Source of the DNA: a virus | Virus record (IMG/VR): IMGVR_UViG_3300020406_000313 | Span: 1-25,950 of that record | Length of the DNA stretch: 25,950 bases | Direction: 5' to 3' (one strand) | Shown here: positions 1 to 6,866 of the stretch, piece by piece | Numbering within the stretch: position 1 is the stretch's first letter | How the letters are laid out: each line of letters starts with the position of its first letter | Translations under genes and position numbers: made by a program | The notes under the pieces: generated by a model | What the model saw: the letters and a program-made list of their open reading frames with translations, nothing else | Databases searched by the model: none | Told to the model about the DNA's origin: nothing

Positions 1-80
1 AGGTCACTAAGGTCATTGTCAATAACAATCTGATAAACTGAAAAAATCTGTGGTCCGGATTTTGCAATTAATGTTGACAT
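1..80 (-). CDS. N-terminus of an unidentified protein, cut by window edge
   Basis: An ATG at 80 on the minus strand, preceded by a GAGGAGAG ribosome site, opens a frame that stays open for 26 codons to base 1. The peptide begins MSTLIAKSGPQIFSVYQIVI. A TTGACA promoter lies just upstream (111-138). The fragment is too short to identify; its small size so far and its own promoter resemble the small early genes of T4-type phages. The rest lies outside the window. Confidence 0.6.
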   Translation of the reverse strand, partial: MSTLIAKSGPQIFSVYQIVIDNDLSD

Positions 81-110
81 CTATCTCTCCTCAAAAACAA
101 CTTACTCTTT

Positions 111-138
111 AAATTAACACATATATGATATGTGTCAA
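111..138 (-). promoter_or_regulatory. Sigma70-type promoter for the gene starting at 80
   Basis: On the minus strand a consensus TTGACA (138-133) is followed after 16 bases by TAATTT (116-111). Transcription would begin near 104, about 24 bases before the ATG at 80. The -35 box sits in the same context, AAAAAGGTTGACA, as the promoter at 995-1022. The -10 box is weak, so this rests mainly on the perfect -35 and the shared flank. Confidence 0.5.
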
Positions 139-143
139 CCTTT

Positions 144-209
144 TTATTGCATTGGAAAGGCACTAAGTACAATATTTCCAACAATAAGAAAACTTATTAA
201 CGCAATCAT
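144..209 (-). CDS. Mini-ORF, 21-residue hydrophobic peptide
   Basis: An ATG at 209 with a good AGGAG six bases upstream opens a 21-residue frame, MIALISFLIVGNIVLSAFPM plus Q. It is strongly hydrophobic over residues 2-18, so if made it could be a single-pass membrane peptide. Its ATG overlaps by ATGA the stop of the AT-hook tail remnant (206-277), and its ribosome site is part of the duplicated segment, in the position equivalent to that of the 56-aa ORF at 278-448. It may be a real micropeptide or the decayed remainder of a duplicated gene. No function can be assigned. Confidence 0.35.
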   Translation of the reverse strand: MIALISFLIVGNIVLSAFPMQ

Positions 210-277
210 TTATTTCTCCTCACTTTTTTAGGACGCCCTGGTCCTCTTTTCCAAACATTTAAAACCAAGTCTTCAGT
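206..277 (-). pseudogene. Duplicated AT-hook C-terminal tail without its own start
   Basis: This minus-strand stretch encodes 23 residues beginning TEDLVLNVWKRGPGRPKK, nearly identical to the C-terminus of the intact protein at 449-610. It has no start codon of its own. It lies directly after, and in the same frame as, the TAA that ends the ORF at 278-448, so reading through that single stop would add the AT-hook tail. Near its end a run of A is one base shorter than in the intact copy, which changes the last residues to VRRNK before a TGA. It is either a broken gene end or the second half of a gene split by one nonsense codon. Confidence 0.6.
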
Positions 278-278
278 T
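216..278. repeat. Direct repeat copy 1 (period 240 bp)
   Basis: This matches 455-518 at an offset of 240 bases with a few substitutions and one T-run length difference. It covers the AT-hook coding tail plus the AGGAG ribosome site of the following ORF. The unit duplicated was therefore the end of one gene together with the translation start of the next. Confidence 0.8.
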
Positions 279-448
279 TACTTTTCATTTGACTCATCGA
301 GTATTAACTTCTTGATTTTTTCCAGATGTTCTTTGTTGACCGCCTCATAGGATGGGTAACCCTTCTCAAAGACAGGTTCTATATCACTCAACTTATACCA
401 TGTAACTTCAAAGTCTGTGATGTTGTCAGCATTTATCTTTATACCCAT
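278..448 (-). CDS. 56-aa hypothetical protein, possibly a stop-split longer gene
   Basis: An ATG at 448 with GAGGAG upstream opens a frame that begins MGIKINADNITDFEVTWYKL and ends DESNEK then TAA. It was found by direct translation. The gene starts right after the stop of the AT-hook gene (449-610), so the two are probably co-translated. The codon after its TAA continues in frame into a copy of the AT-hook tail (206-277), and NEK before the stop lines up with NER in the intact copy. The ancestral product may thus have been about 80 residues with a DNA-binding tail. No family is recognised. Confidence 0.6.
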   Translation of the reverse strand: MGIKINADNITDFEVTWYKLSDIEPVFEKGYPSYEAVNKEHLEKIKKLILDESNEK

Positions 449-610
449 TTATCTCTCCTCACTTTTTTTAGGACGCCCTGGTCCTCTTTTCCAAACATTT
501 ACAACCAAATCTTCAGTTCGTTCATTTACAGGACAAACTGTAACCTTACCGCCATTAGCAAAATATTCTGCAATGGCGTCATCATACGCCTTTTTTTCTT
601 TAGTATCCAT
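449..610 (-). CDS. 53-aa small protein with C-terminal AT-hook motif
   Basis: The start chosen is the ATG at 610 (MDTKEKKAYDDAIAEYF), which has AGGAA five bases upstream; a longer frame upward to 655 lacks a comparable site and would run into the preceding gene. The C-terminus (residues about 43-50) reads RGPGRPKK, the glycine-arginine-proline core of an AT-hook, which in known proteins binds the minor groove of AT-rich DNA. The protein is small, charged and probably a host- or phage-DNA-binding accessory factor. It follows the 113-aa gene by 11 bases and belongs to the small-gene operon read from the promoter at 995-1022. Confidence 0.7.
   Translation of the reverse strand: MDTKEKKAYDDAIAEYFANGGKVTVCPVNERTEDLVVNVWKRGPGRPKKSEER
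455..518. repeat. Direct repeat copy 2 (period 240 bp)
   Basis: This is the partner of 216-278. It is the functional copy: here the AT-hook tail is joined to a full gene (449-610), and the ribosome site serves the ORF starting at 448. Confidence 0.8.
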
Positions 611-621
611 TATAGTTCCTT

Positions 622-963
622 CTACAAATAAAGAGGACCTGTCCACTGGATGCAATATCCACCGTCCAGAATGTTGCCACGAGCGGCATTACGAGCAGGA
701 GCATTCCAGCCAGCGGCTTTTAGGATATCTCCCTTACGAAACTTTTTGTCTTTGTCAGTATTAACAACGAATCCCCAAACACTTCCACCTTCAGTAAAGA
801 TTTTAATGTACTTGTTACCTTCTTTGAAAGAAATGCGCGACTTAAAACGAGTAAACATATCTTCCTGAACTTGGGTTTTTGGCTCACCTTTTGCACAACG
901 ATTCTGCCAAACATCATAATCATTAACAATATCTTCTAACAATTTTTCGATTTGCTGTTGCAT
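622..963 (-). CDS. Conserved 113-aa phage protein of unknown function
   Basis: It starts at the ATG at 963 behind GAGGAGAG. The N-terminal half (residues 1-50) is a charged helical stretch. The C-terminal half contains YIKIFTEGGSVWGFVVN and GDILKAAGWNAPARNAARGN, ending WTGPLYL. I recognise this C-terminal pattern from small uncharacterised proteins of marine T4-type phages, from memory and without a search. It has a clear promoter (995-1022) and is the first gene of the small operon that continues with the AT-hook protein. No catalytic motif is evident; the regular strand-turn pattern suggests a compact beta domain. Function unknown. Confidence 0.75.
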   Translation of the reverse strand: MQQQIEKLLEDIVNDYDVWQNRCAKGEPKTQVQEDMFTRFKSRISFKEGNKYIKIFTEGGSVWGFVVNTDKDKKFRKGDILKAAGWNAPARNAARGNILDGGYCIQWTGPLYL

Positions 964-994
964 TTGTCTCTCCTCAATTTCAACTTACTATATT

Positions 995-1022
995 AATATA
1001 GCACGTTTTAGACAACTGTCAA
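995..1022 (-). promoter_or_regulatory. Sigma70-type promoter of the small-gene operon
   Basis: On the minus strand TTGACA (1022-1017) is followed after 16 bases by TATATT (1000-995). The start would be near 988, giving a leader of about 25 bases with GAGGAGAG before the ATG at 963. The -35 box overlaps the last codons of the upstream glycosyltransferase gene (LTVV, stop at 1008), so the promoter is built into that gene's end. Confidence 0.75.
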
Positions 1023-1730
1023 CCTTTTTTTACCGAAATTAGTCTCATAGGGATCAGGTTTGCCGTGAAATACTACAATACTACAGTCTTTGGGCACAAC
1101 ATGTTTTTCGTTTGGTTGTAAATAGTCCTCAGGGTATTTAACATCAGGCCCTCCTACACGAGTCCCACCATGTAGTATTTCCCATTTATAACTCATTGCC
1201 CAATTGTGTGGCCACCAAACACTATCAGTTCTTTTCTTAAAATAATCTGTTACTAAATCCTGATCTCCTCTATAGGATCTAATAATCTTTTCTGGATTTT
1301 CGATGAATTTAAGATATAGATCTGCCACTGCGCTGGGCGTAAAACGCATGATGCTACTGTTACTCACTGGATAATCAGGTAGAAACTGTCTGTTAAAGTC
1401 CTGACATATACAGAATTTATCAGGTTCATAGTCCCAAAATTTATCTATGTTACGAATAATGATTGTATCAAGATCCATGTATAGCACAGGGCTAGTCCAT
1501 TCATATGGTTGAAAAACTGCTATTTTATACCACCATAGTTTTCTTGGATCTCGAGATATAGGCCAGTCTGGCAAACGAATTATTCTAACACCCGGAAGTC
1601 CTATATCCTGATCAGTAAATACTGTTAAACGAAAGTCAGTACAATACTGGTGTAGATTTGTATATATTTGTTTGACATGCACGTTAGGATCAAACTTATC
1701 ACCTGCACATACTAGTGCTACTTCTTTCAT
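1008..1730 (-). CDS. GT-A fold glycosyltransferase (GT8-like)
   Basis: This is a 240-residue protein. YMDLDT at residues 85-90 is a DxD motif (D86, D88), which in GT-A enzymes binds the metal and the nucleotide sugar; HGKPDP near the C-terminus is consistent with the histidine/glycine motif of GT8-type enzymes. No signal peptide or membrane segment is seen, so it is probably cytoplasmic. Its ATG at 1730 overlaps the TGA of the cytidylyltransferase-cupin gene (ATGA), which couples transfer to sugar activation in one translation unit. Donor and acceptor are unknown. It is a single domain of normal length for short phage-encoded glycosyltransferases. Confidence 0.75.
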   Translation of the reverse strand: MKEVALVCAGDKFDPNVHVKQIYTNLHQYCTDFRLTVFTDQDIGLPGVRIIRLPDWPISRDPRKLWWYKIAVFQPYEWTSPVLYMDLDTIIIRNIDKFWDYEPDKFCICQDFNRQFLPDYPVSNSSIMRFTPSAVADLYLKFIENPEKIIRSYRGDQDLVTDYFKKRTDSVWWPHNWAMSYKWEILHGGTRVGGPDVKYPEDYLQPNEKHVVPKDCSIVVFHGKPDPYETNFGKKRLTVV

Positions 1731-2506
1731 TCGTAACGCTCTATATCATCTTCTGTTAGTAGTTCGCTTTTGCCTTTCCATATTTCTATAATATGTGCAG
1801 GTTCATTTGTGTCATTACATCCTTGATGCCAGGTTCTAGCAGGAATATCCACAGGATTATGTATACTTAGATTAAGTATACTGCAACTATTGTGTGGATC
1901 ACTGCCTGTGTGAGTTTTAACATATGCACTTCCGCTTACGAGATTCCATGTTTCTGAACGGTGTTTATGGCGTTGCATGCTTAGTTTACTATGAGGAGCA
2001 ATAACCAGTTCTTTTACTTGAAAGCCCTTGCCCTTGTATAGGTTACGATAGTGTCCCCAGTCTCTGACAGTCTTTGGTGCTTTCCATTCTCCAAGTATCC
2101 AACTACTGCTGTTTATTTTATCTGTGCCTCCAACTCCAAATACAAATTGTATATTGGGTGCATTAATAAAAAAATTTTGTTCGGGTGTAGTGTCTTGCTG
2201 TCTATCGCCACCATTAGCAAATATAATATGTTCTGCACCTTGACTTAATGCTTCGTGTATAGCATCGCATGCTGTGTCATCTGTATCCTTAAACTCTATA
2301 ACACGATCTACCATCCATAGATTTCTAACAATCATACCACGTTCTTCCCAGGGCATAAAGTGTTGACCTTTCTTACGAGCAAGCCAAGCGTCACTGTTCA
2401 ATCCTACCCAAAGTTTGTCGCCAAGTATACGAGCTGCTTTAAAATAATTAATATGTCCTGAATGAAGTGGATCAAAGCCACCTGTTACTAAAACTATCTT
2501 GCTCAT
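1727..2506 (-). CDS. Cytidylyltransferase-like domain fused to a phosphomannose isomerase-type cupin
   Basis: Residues 1-140 form a nucleotidyltransferase of the HxGH class: TGGFDPLHSGHI at 8-19 with H15 and H18, as in the RfaE/HldE C-terminal domain and TagD, which join a nucleotide to a sugar or polyol phosphate. Residues 150-259 form a cupin: WGHYRNLY, then SMQRHKHRSETW with metal-type ligands H180, H182, E185 and H227 in TWHQG. This resembles the isomerase half of ManC-type mannose-6-phosphate isomerase/GDP-mannose pyrophosphorylases. One chain would thus isomerise and activate a sugar phosphate. The start ATG at 2506 has AGG seven bases upstream. The gene is transcribed from the divergent region at 2507-2562 and overlaps the glycosyltransferase downstream. 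The exact substrate cannot be told. Confidence 0.8.
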   Translation of the reverse strand: MSKIVLVTGGFDPLHSGHINYFKAARILGDKLWVGLNSDAWLARKKGQHFMPWEERGMIVRNLWMVDRVIEFKDTDDTACDAIHEALSQGAEHIIFANGGDRQQDTTPEQNFFINAPNIQFVFGVGGTDKINSSSWILGEWKAPKTVRDWGHYRNLYKGKGFQVKELVIAPHSKLSMQRHKHRSETWNLVSGSAYVKTHTGSDPHNSCSILNLSIHNPVDIPARTWHQGCNDTNEPAHIIEIWKGKSELLTEDDIERYE

Positions 2507-2516
2507 AGAACTACCT

Positions 2517-2524
2517 GATAAATA
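2517..2524 (+). promoter_or_regulatory. T4-late-like promoter element, rightward
   Basis: GATAAATA resembles the TATAAATA consensus of T4-type late promoters, which need only this -10 element. Transcription would start near 2531, about 32 bases ahead of the ATG at 2563. It lies in the only intergenic gap between the divergent genes at 2506 and 2563. Confidence 0.4.
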
Positions 2525-2536
2525 ATATACGCACTT

Positions 2537-2544
2537 TATTTATT
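2537..2544 (-). promoter_or_regulatory. T4-late-like promoter element, leftward
   Basis: On the minus strand AATAAATA sits about 31 bases upstream of the ATG at 2506. With the element at 2517-2524 it forms two face-to-face late-type promoters whose transcripts would start inside each other. Confidence 0.4.
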
Positions 2545-2562
2545 ATACAGGATTTTCGAGTA

Positions 2563-3252
2563 ATGAACAATATATACGTTGGCTGGGATAGCCGAGAAGA
2601 TATTGCATACCAGGTATGCGAACATTCAATACTAAGACGCACATACAGAGAATTTGTAAATGTCATACCCCTCAAACAAAATGACTTACGAGAACAAAAA
2701 CTTTACTGGCGTGAAGTTGATAAACTTGCTAGTACAGAATTTACATTCACACGTTTTCTTATTCCACATCTAAATGGATACAAAGGCCTAGCAGTATTTT
2801 GTGATAGTGACATGGTATTTCTAACTGATGCACATAATCTATTCCAGAACGGATACAGGGACGAAAGCAAAGCAGTTTGGGTTGTAAAGCATGACTATAA
2901 TCCTCCTGAAGGGCTAAAAATGGATGGACAACTACAACTACAGTATCCTCGTAAAAACTGGAGTTCGTTCATGATATTCAATTGTGAACATCCCAGTTGT
3001 CGTAACCTAGATCTGGAAACTGTTAATAGCCAAACAGGCGCATACCTACATCGCTTTGAATGGTGTGATGACAGTGAAATAGGTGAACTGGGTTGTGAAT
3101 GGAACTGGCTTGTAGGACACTACGCAGAGCCCACTGACGGTACACCAAAAGTATTACACTATACAGAAGGTGGTCCATGGTTTGAAAACATGCGTGACTG
3201 TGAATATGATCATGTATGGAAAAAGGAAGTAATTAATCTTTATAGTTCATGA
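2563..3252 (+). CDS. GT-A fold glycosyltransferase (GT8-like)
   Basis: This 229-residue protein opens with NIYVGWDSREDIAY. At residues 79-85 it has FCDSDMV, a DxD motif (D81, D83) typical of GT-A transferases that use nucleotide sugars. HYTEGGPWF toward the end could supply the C-terminal histidine/glycine motif. AGGAT lies ten bases upstream of the ATG. The gene is read rightward, away from its neighbours, and its stop codon overlaps the start of the GT61-like gene by four bases, so the two are coupled. The second DxD enzyme of the window (1008-1730) has a similar layout but is only distantly alike. The sugar is unknown. Confidence 0.75.
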   Translation: MNNIYVGWDSREDIAYQVCEHSILRRTYREFVNVIPLKQNDLREQKLYWREVDKLASTEFTFTRFLIPHLNGYKGLAVFCDSDMVFLTDAHNLFQNGYRDESKAVWVVKHDYNPPEGLKMDGQLQLQYPRKNWSSFMIFNCEHPSCRNLDLETVNSQTGAYLHRFEWCDDSEIGELGCEWNWLVGHYAEPTDGTPKVLHYTEGGPWFENMRDCEYDHVWKKEVINLYSS

Positions 3253-4283
3253 TTAGTGTACGCGAAGCATTTGATTCTGAAGGTATAGGTGTATACAACA
3301 ACCTACAGATACTGGACTTTACCAGTAAAGTAGAATGGTTTGTGCAGGGCGAAGATGTTATACCCTATCATCTCGGAAAAAACCTAACATTTCTAAGTAA
3401 CAAAATAAAACCAACACCTCCCAGTGTAACACGCACTATACCTGGTACATTCTTTTATTGGTATACATTTCCCACTATGAACTACTATCATTGTATTAAT
3501 GATGGTGTAGGTCCACTATACAACTATTTTTTACTAAAAGATCGTATACCGGATATAAAATTTATTTTAAATGCTCGTCCTCGCAAAGTGGAAAAACATC
3601 CTCCCTTTGTTACTGAACTGCTAGATCTCCTGGATATTCCCTATGAATTTTCAGATCAGACTGCGCAATATGAACGTGTATACTTTAGTGATACACTGTG
3701 TAACGAACGTGGCACAGGCAAACGTAAACCGCCTGATAATAGAATATACAGTATTTTAGAACGCTTAGTAGGGATAAGCAGAATAAGATATCCTGATGTG
3801 CCCGTGCATGACAGTGTATATTTAAGCAGACGTGCTCACGCTAATCCGCAATACAATACACACATTATAGGTGAAGATAACACAGTAAAACGTGGATTAG
3901 TAAATGAAGATTTGATTGTGGATATTCTAAAGGATATAGGATTTACAGAAGTGTTTGGTGAGAATTACAATTTAGGTGAAAAGATCAGTATGTTTAGCAA
4001 AATGCAAAAATATATTAGTACAGCAGGTGCTGGTGTTACTAACTGTCTCTGGCGAATAAACGAACCTCTCAGTGTAGGAGGAATACATACACCAGGTTTT
4101 CCGTTTCCCAGTGAGGATCACAACAGACATATTGTTGCACAAAAACCCTGGATGCAGAATTGTAGAATAAGATTATATCCTGGAGAAGTTCGTTTTGAAG
4201 ATCCACAACCTACAAAAGGTTACAATCATCCCTGGTTAATTGCTAACACCCAGGAGTTTTATAACTGGGCAAAAACTATTTGA
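3249..4283 (+). CDS. GT61 (DUF563)-type glycosyltransferase
   Basis: This is a 344-residue protein. NYYHCINDGVGPLYNY (about 78-93) matches the histidine-aspartate N-terminal signature of GT61 enzymes. VYLSRR near the middle and NEDLIVDILKDIGF followed by STAGAGVTN (about 250-265) match the conserved core and GAxxTN motif of the family. GT61 members transfer xylose, GlcNAc or related sugars. The gene is coupled by ATGA to the glycosyltransferase upstream. Its last eight bases overlap the end of the convergent methyltransferase gene (4276-4950), so no terminator fits between them. Confidence 0.75.
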   Translation: MISVREAFDSEGIGVYNNLQILDFTSKVEWFVQGEDVIPYHLGKNLTFLSNKIKPTPPSVTRTIPGTFFYWYTFPTMNYYHCINDGVGPLYNYFLLKDRIPDIKFILNARPRKVEKHPPFVTELLDLLDIPYEFSDQTAQYERVYFSDTLCNERGTGKRKPPDNRIYSILERLVGISRIRYPDVPVHDSVYLSRRAHANPQYNTHIIGEDNTVKRGLVNEDLIVDILKDIGFTEVFGENYNLGEKISMFSKMQKYISTAGAGVTNCLWRINEPLSVGGIHTPGFPFPSEDHNRHIVAQKPWMQNCRIRLYPGEVRFEDPQPTKGYNHPWLIANTQEFYNWAKTI

Positions 4284-4950
4284 CACACAAATAATAGGGT
4301 CTATGTTCAGTCTGTCCGGGCATGCGTTCAACTTGGTTGAATAATTTAAGTGCATTTTCATAGAACAGTGCTTCAGTATAACCAGTATCCATAGTCCACT
4401 TGTGTCCTTTACTGTCCTGTTCAGTGGGCACTTCAAACAGTATTGTATCTGCTTTGTCCGCAAAGTCTTTAATTAGCCTATACATGTCCATGTATTTTTC
4501 TGTGCGATTGTATAGATGATGTATTACATTAAACACTGTCATAAACTCATACACACCGTCCCGCCACTGTTCCAAGTTTGTGTGTTTGAAAGTTGCTAGA
4601 CTTGCACTGTGTCTTGCTTTAATACTCTCGCACACTGCTATGTATTCCATGTTATAGTCAACACCAACAGCAGGTATGTCATATTCCTGCGCACACACAA
4701 ACACATAGAATCCTAGATTGCTGCCAAAGTCTGCATAACTTTTGGGACTCACACTATGAAATATACGATTAAAATCCTCGAACTTTACTCGTGTATCAAC
4801 CCAGGGACGTTTATGCCCAGGGTTGTTGATAGGCAAAACTTGTTTATCACTAATATCATAGTTCTGATAACCTCGCACCTGCGTTACGCTACTATCATGT
4901 CCACCAAAAGTAATACTCTCTATATCTGCTCGTTCAAGTGTGGTTAGCAA
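4276..4950 (-). CDS. SAM-dependent methyltransferase
   Basis: This is a class I methyltransferase fold: YADFGSNLGFYVF at 72-84 is motif I for SAM binding, AVGVDYNMEYI at 94-104 is motif II with the acidic residue, and TVFNVIHHLYN is the motif IV/post region common in small-molecule and glycan methyltransferases. The start is a TTG at 4950: GGGAG lies eight bases upstream, and it overlaps the stop of the kinase-like gene. Its tail overlaps the convergent GT61 gene by eight bases. It may O-methylate a sugar of the glycan, by context only. The length of 224 residues is normal for a single domain. Confidence 0.75.
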   Translation of the reverse strand: MLTTLERADIESITFGGHDSSVTQVRGYQNYDISDKQVLPINNPGHKRPWVDTRVKFEDFNRIFHSVSPKSYADFGSNLGFYVFVCAQEYDIPAVGVDYNMEYIAVCESIKARHSASLATFKHTNLEQWRDGVYEFMTVFNVIHHLYNRTEKYMDMYRLIKDFADKADTILFEVPTEQDSKGHKWTMDTGYTEALFYENALKLFNQVERMPGQTEHRPYYLCVK

Positions 4951-5932
4951 TTATATATCTCCCTAGTTCTTTCCAAGTGGTTTGATCGTCCCAGCGGCGA
5001 TCTTTAAAATTTTCAAATATATCCTGTGTAAATCTACTCTTACATAAACGTGGCATAAGGTACATAATCTCAGGAACCATTTGCTTTCTTACTTGTAACA
5101 TGCTGGCATATATATCTGCTGTGCTATCAGGCTGTGCATGAAATTCGTAGTTTAATAAAAACTGACACATTATAAAATCACTATTAGCAATTACTAAATT
5201 TTCCTTATTTTGCAAAGGCGTTAGGCTTAGCACTGGTGCATTTTTATATTTGCTAACAACCTCATCGAAGTTAGGACATCGTAACATGCCTGCACCACCA
5301 TAGTCTACCCATCTTAATTTTTTATTATCGCTCATAAAATTTCTGCCGTTGTTGTATCCCAGGTCCCAAAAAACCATACCAGTGTTACGAATACACCAGT
5401 AGTTCATATTACAAATACTAGCCAACATGTGGTGTAGTTCTTTAAGTCCTGGCCTTACATGTTTGTAAGGCTTACGTGAATAGTAGTAGCAGAAAGTATC
5501 TTTAACAGTCTGATCTTTAATAAGTGGGTGTGTAGCAATACCATTTTCTCTAGCCTGAAGCACTAGAAAATTGAAAATTTTTGTGTTCTCTACATAGTGT
5601 TGTGCATAACCACTAAGTATTTTAATTATATGATTCTTAGTATTATTTGTTCCTCGTTCAATAAATTTGTGTCCTAAAAATGTATATCCATCCTTACCTT
5701 GTCCAAGATGTTCAACAACATGCCAGCCATATGCAGCAATTATCTGATCATTATCATCTTTTGCAACTTTACTTGCTACTTTATATGTAACAATTTGCAG
5801 TGCTAAACTTGGTTTACTTAGATAATTCTGCACGTATGTTATAACATCATCACGTTCTTCCTTAACAAGATCTATATATCCAGGAATATCCTGAACATTT
5901 TCATAGCAAAGTATATCTGTTCTAGTATCCAC
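4934..5932 (-). CDS. Protein-kinase-fold phosphotransferase
   Basis: Kinase landmarks appear in order: HLGQGKDGYTF (75-85) as a glycine-rich loop, HIIKIL (101-106) with K104 as the ATP-anchoring lysine, FWDLGYNNGRNF (188-199) with D190 and N195 in the catalytic-loop positions, and WVDYGG (208-213) with D210 as the metal-binding aspartate. This fits the kinase-like superfamily (protein, sugar or LPS kinases); the family inside it is not clear. The start is a GTG at 5932 with AGGAG seven bases upstream, overlapping the end of the preceding GT-B gene. In context it may phosphorylate a sugar or lipid carrier, though a protein target is possible. Confidence 0.65.
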   Translation of the reverse strand: MDTRTDILCYENVQDIPGYIDLVKEERDDVITYVQNYLSKPSLALQIVTYKVASKVAKDDNDQIIAAYGWHVVEHLGQGKDGYTFLGHKFIERGTNNTKNHIIKILSGYAQHYVENTKIFNFLVLQARENGIATHPLIKDQTVKDTFCYYYSRKPYKHVRPGLKELHHMLASICNMNYWCIRNTGMVFWDLGYNNGRNFMSDNKKLRWVDYGGAGMLRCPNFDEVVSKYKNAPVLSLTPLQNKENLVIANSDFIMCQFLLNYEFHAQPDSTADIYASMLQVRKQMVPEIMYLMPRLCKSRFTQDIFENFKDRRWDDQTTWKELGRYIIANHT

Positions 5933-6866
5933 TGTAGTTCTCCTGTAGCATTACCCAGGCCTTTCCATCCTCTATTTCCTTCATTTTCCATTGATTATAT
6001 GCTAACCAGTTAAGTAGTGCTTGTCTATTCTGAGGTTCAGTATTAAAACAATTAGGCATAACAGTATTAACAAAATCCGCTAAACTAAAACTAACTCTTG
6101 TACAACAACTGTGCTCGCTTGTTATTACGGGAATGCCTTTTAGTGTTGCCTCAAGTGCTACCATACTATTGTAAGCAATAACGCAGTGTGCATCTTCCAG
6201 TGCTTGTGCTAGTGTTCCGTCTTGACTGTATTCACGTAATTCTAATAGGTTTCCTTTGCCGTCAACTATAGGTTCTTTAGGCTTACGTCTAACTACTATG
6301 CGACTGTGTTCACTTTCAGGTAACATTGCTTTTAGTGTTTTTACTACTTGTTCTCCCCAGTCCTGTTCTTCATTGTAGAACCAACTTACTGCATGAGTAG
6401 GAGGACAAACTACAATTGCACTTCCTCTCTCACTGTTGGATTTCCATGGTTCTTTAACATAACCATTGTTTTTATGAAATCCTTTCCATCTAACAGGCTT
6501 GACATCTTTAATTGTAGTGCATGCATGTCCGTTTTTTGTAATACGCATCCAGCCTTTACCGCTGTAGCCAGGACTAAAATATGCATGATCCATGTAATAA
6601 TAATCTAGTCCTCGAAGTTTTGCTTGTTTAAGTAGTAGTCCTGTTCCTCGTAGTATGCCCAGTGTTGCTATTGCATCTACACCCGATTCTAGTTCGTCTG
6701 GCATTCCATTTTCAATGTAGTGTTGAATACTTCTATGTTTTACTTCCCACTTGGGCCTATGTTCAAAGAAAGGATCATTGTTTGCTTTTACTGCTCCCCT
6801 AGCAAATGCTACTGTGAAGTTCGTTGTTACTCTTCTACTGGTATCATATACAAATAATTTAGGCAT
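5922..6866 (-). CDS. Capsule-type GT-B glycosyltransferase, paralogue 1
   Basis: This is a 314-residue protein with no membrane segment. The C-terminal half carries AHCVIAYNSMVALEATLKG (226-244) then IPVITSEHS (245-253), the donor-binding signature of capsule polysaccharide/Kdo-transferase-type GT-B enzymes. ELREYSQDGTLAQAL before it is the usual helix. The same block recurs in the proteins at 6859-7671 and 16549-17376, so these three are paralogues. The start ATG at 6866 overlaps the end of the second paralogue. An RRKPKEP motif (about 193-199) is the basic-proline strand found in the same family. The sugar is unknown. Confidence 0.65.
   Translation of the reverse strand: MPKLFVYDTSRRVTTNFTVAFARGAVKANNDPFFEHRPKWEVKHRSIQHYIENGMPDELESGVDAIATLGILRGTGLLLKQAKLRGLDYYYMDHAYFSPGYSGKGWMRITKNGHACTTIKDVKPVRWKGFHKNNGYVKEPWKSNSERGSAIVVCPPTHAVSWFYNEEQDWGEQVVKTLKAMLPESEHSRIVVRRKPKEPIVDGKGNLLELREYSQDGTLAQALEDAHCVIAYNSMVALEATLKGIPVITSEHSCCTRVSFSLADFVNTVMPNCFNTEPQNRQALLNWLAYNQWKMKEIEDGKAWVMLQENYSGY

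Noticed and set aside
216-518. Possible CRISPR or phage repeat array
   Set aside because: There are only two copies, 240 bases apart, and both are coding; no spacer structure.
417-764. Plus-strand ORF of 115 codons across the small-gene region
   Set aside because: It lies opposite three minus-strand ORFs with good ribosome sites, has no ribosome site itself and an unpatterned Ser/Phe/Leu-rich product typical of an antisense shadow.
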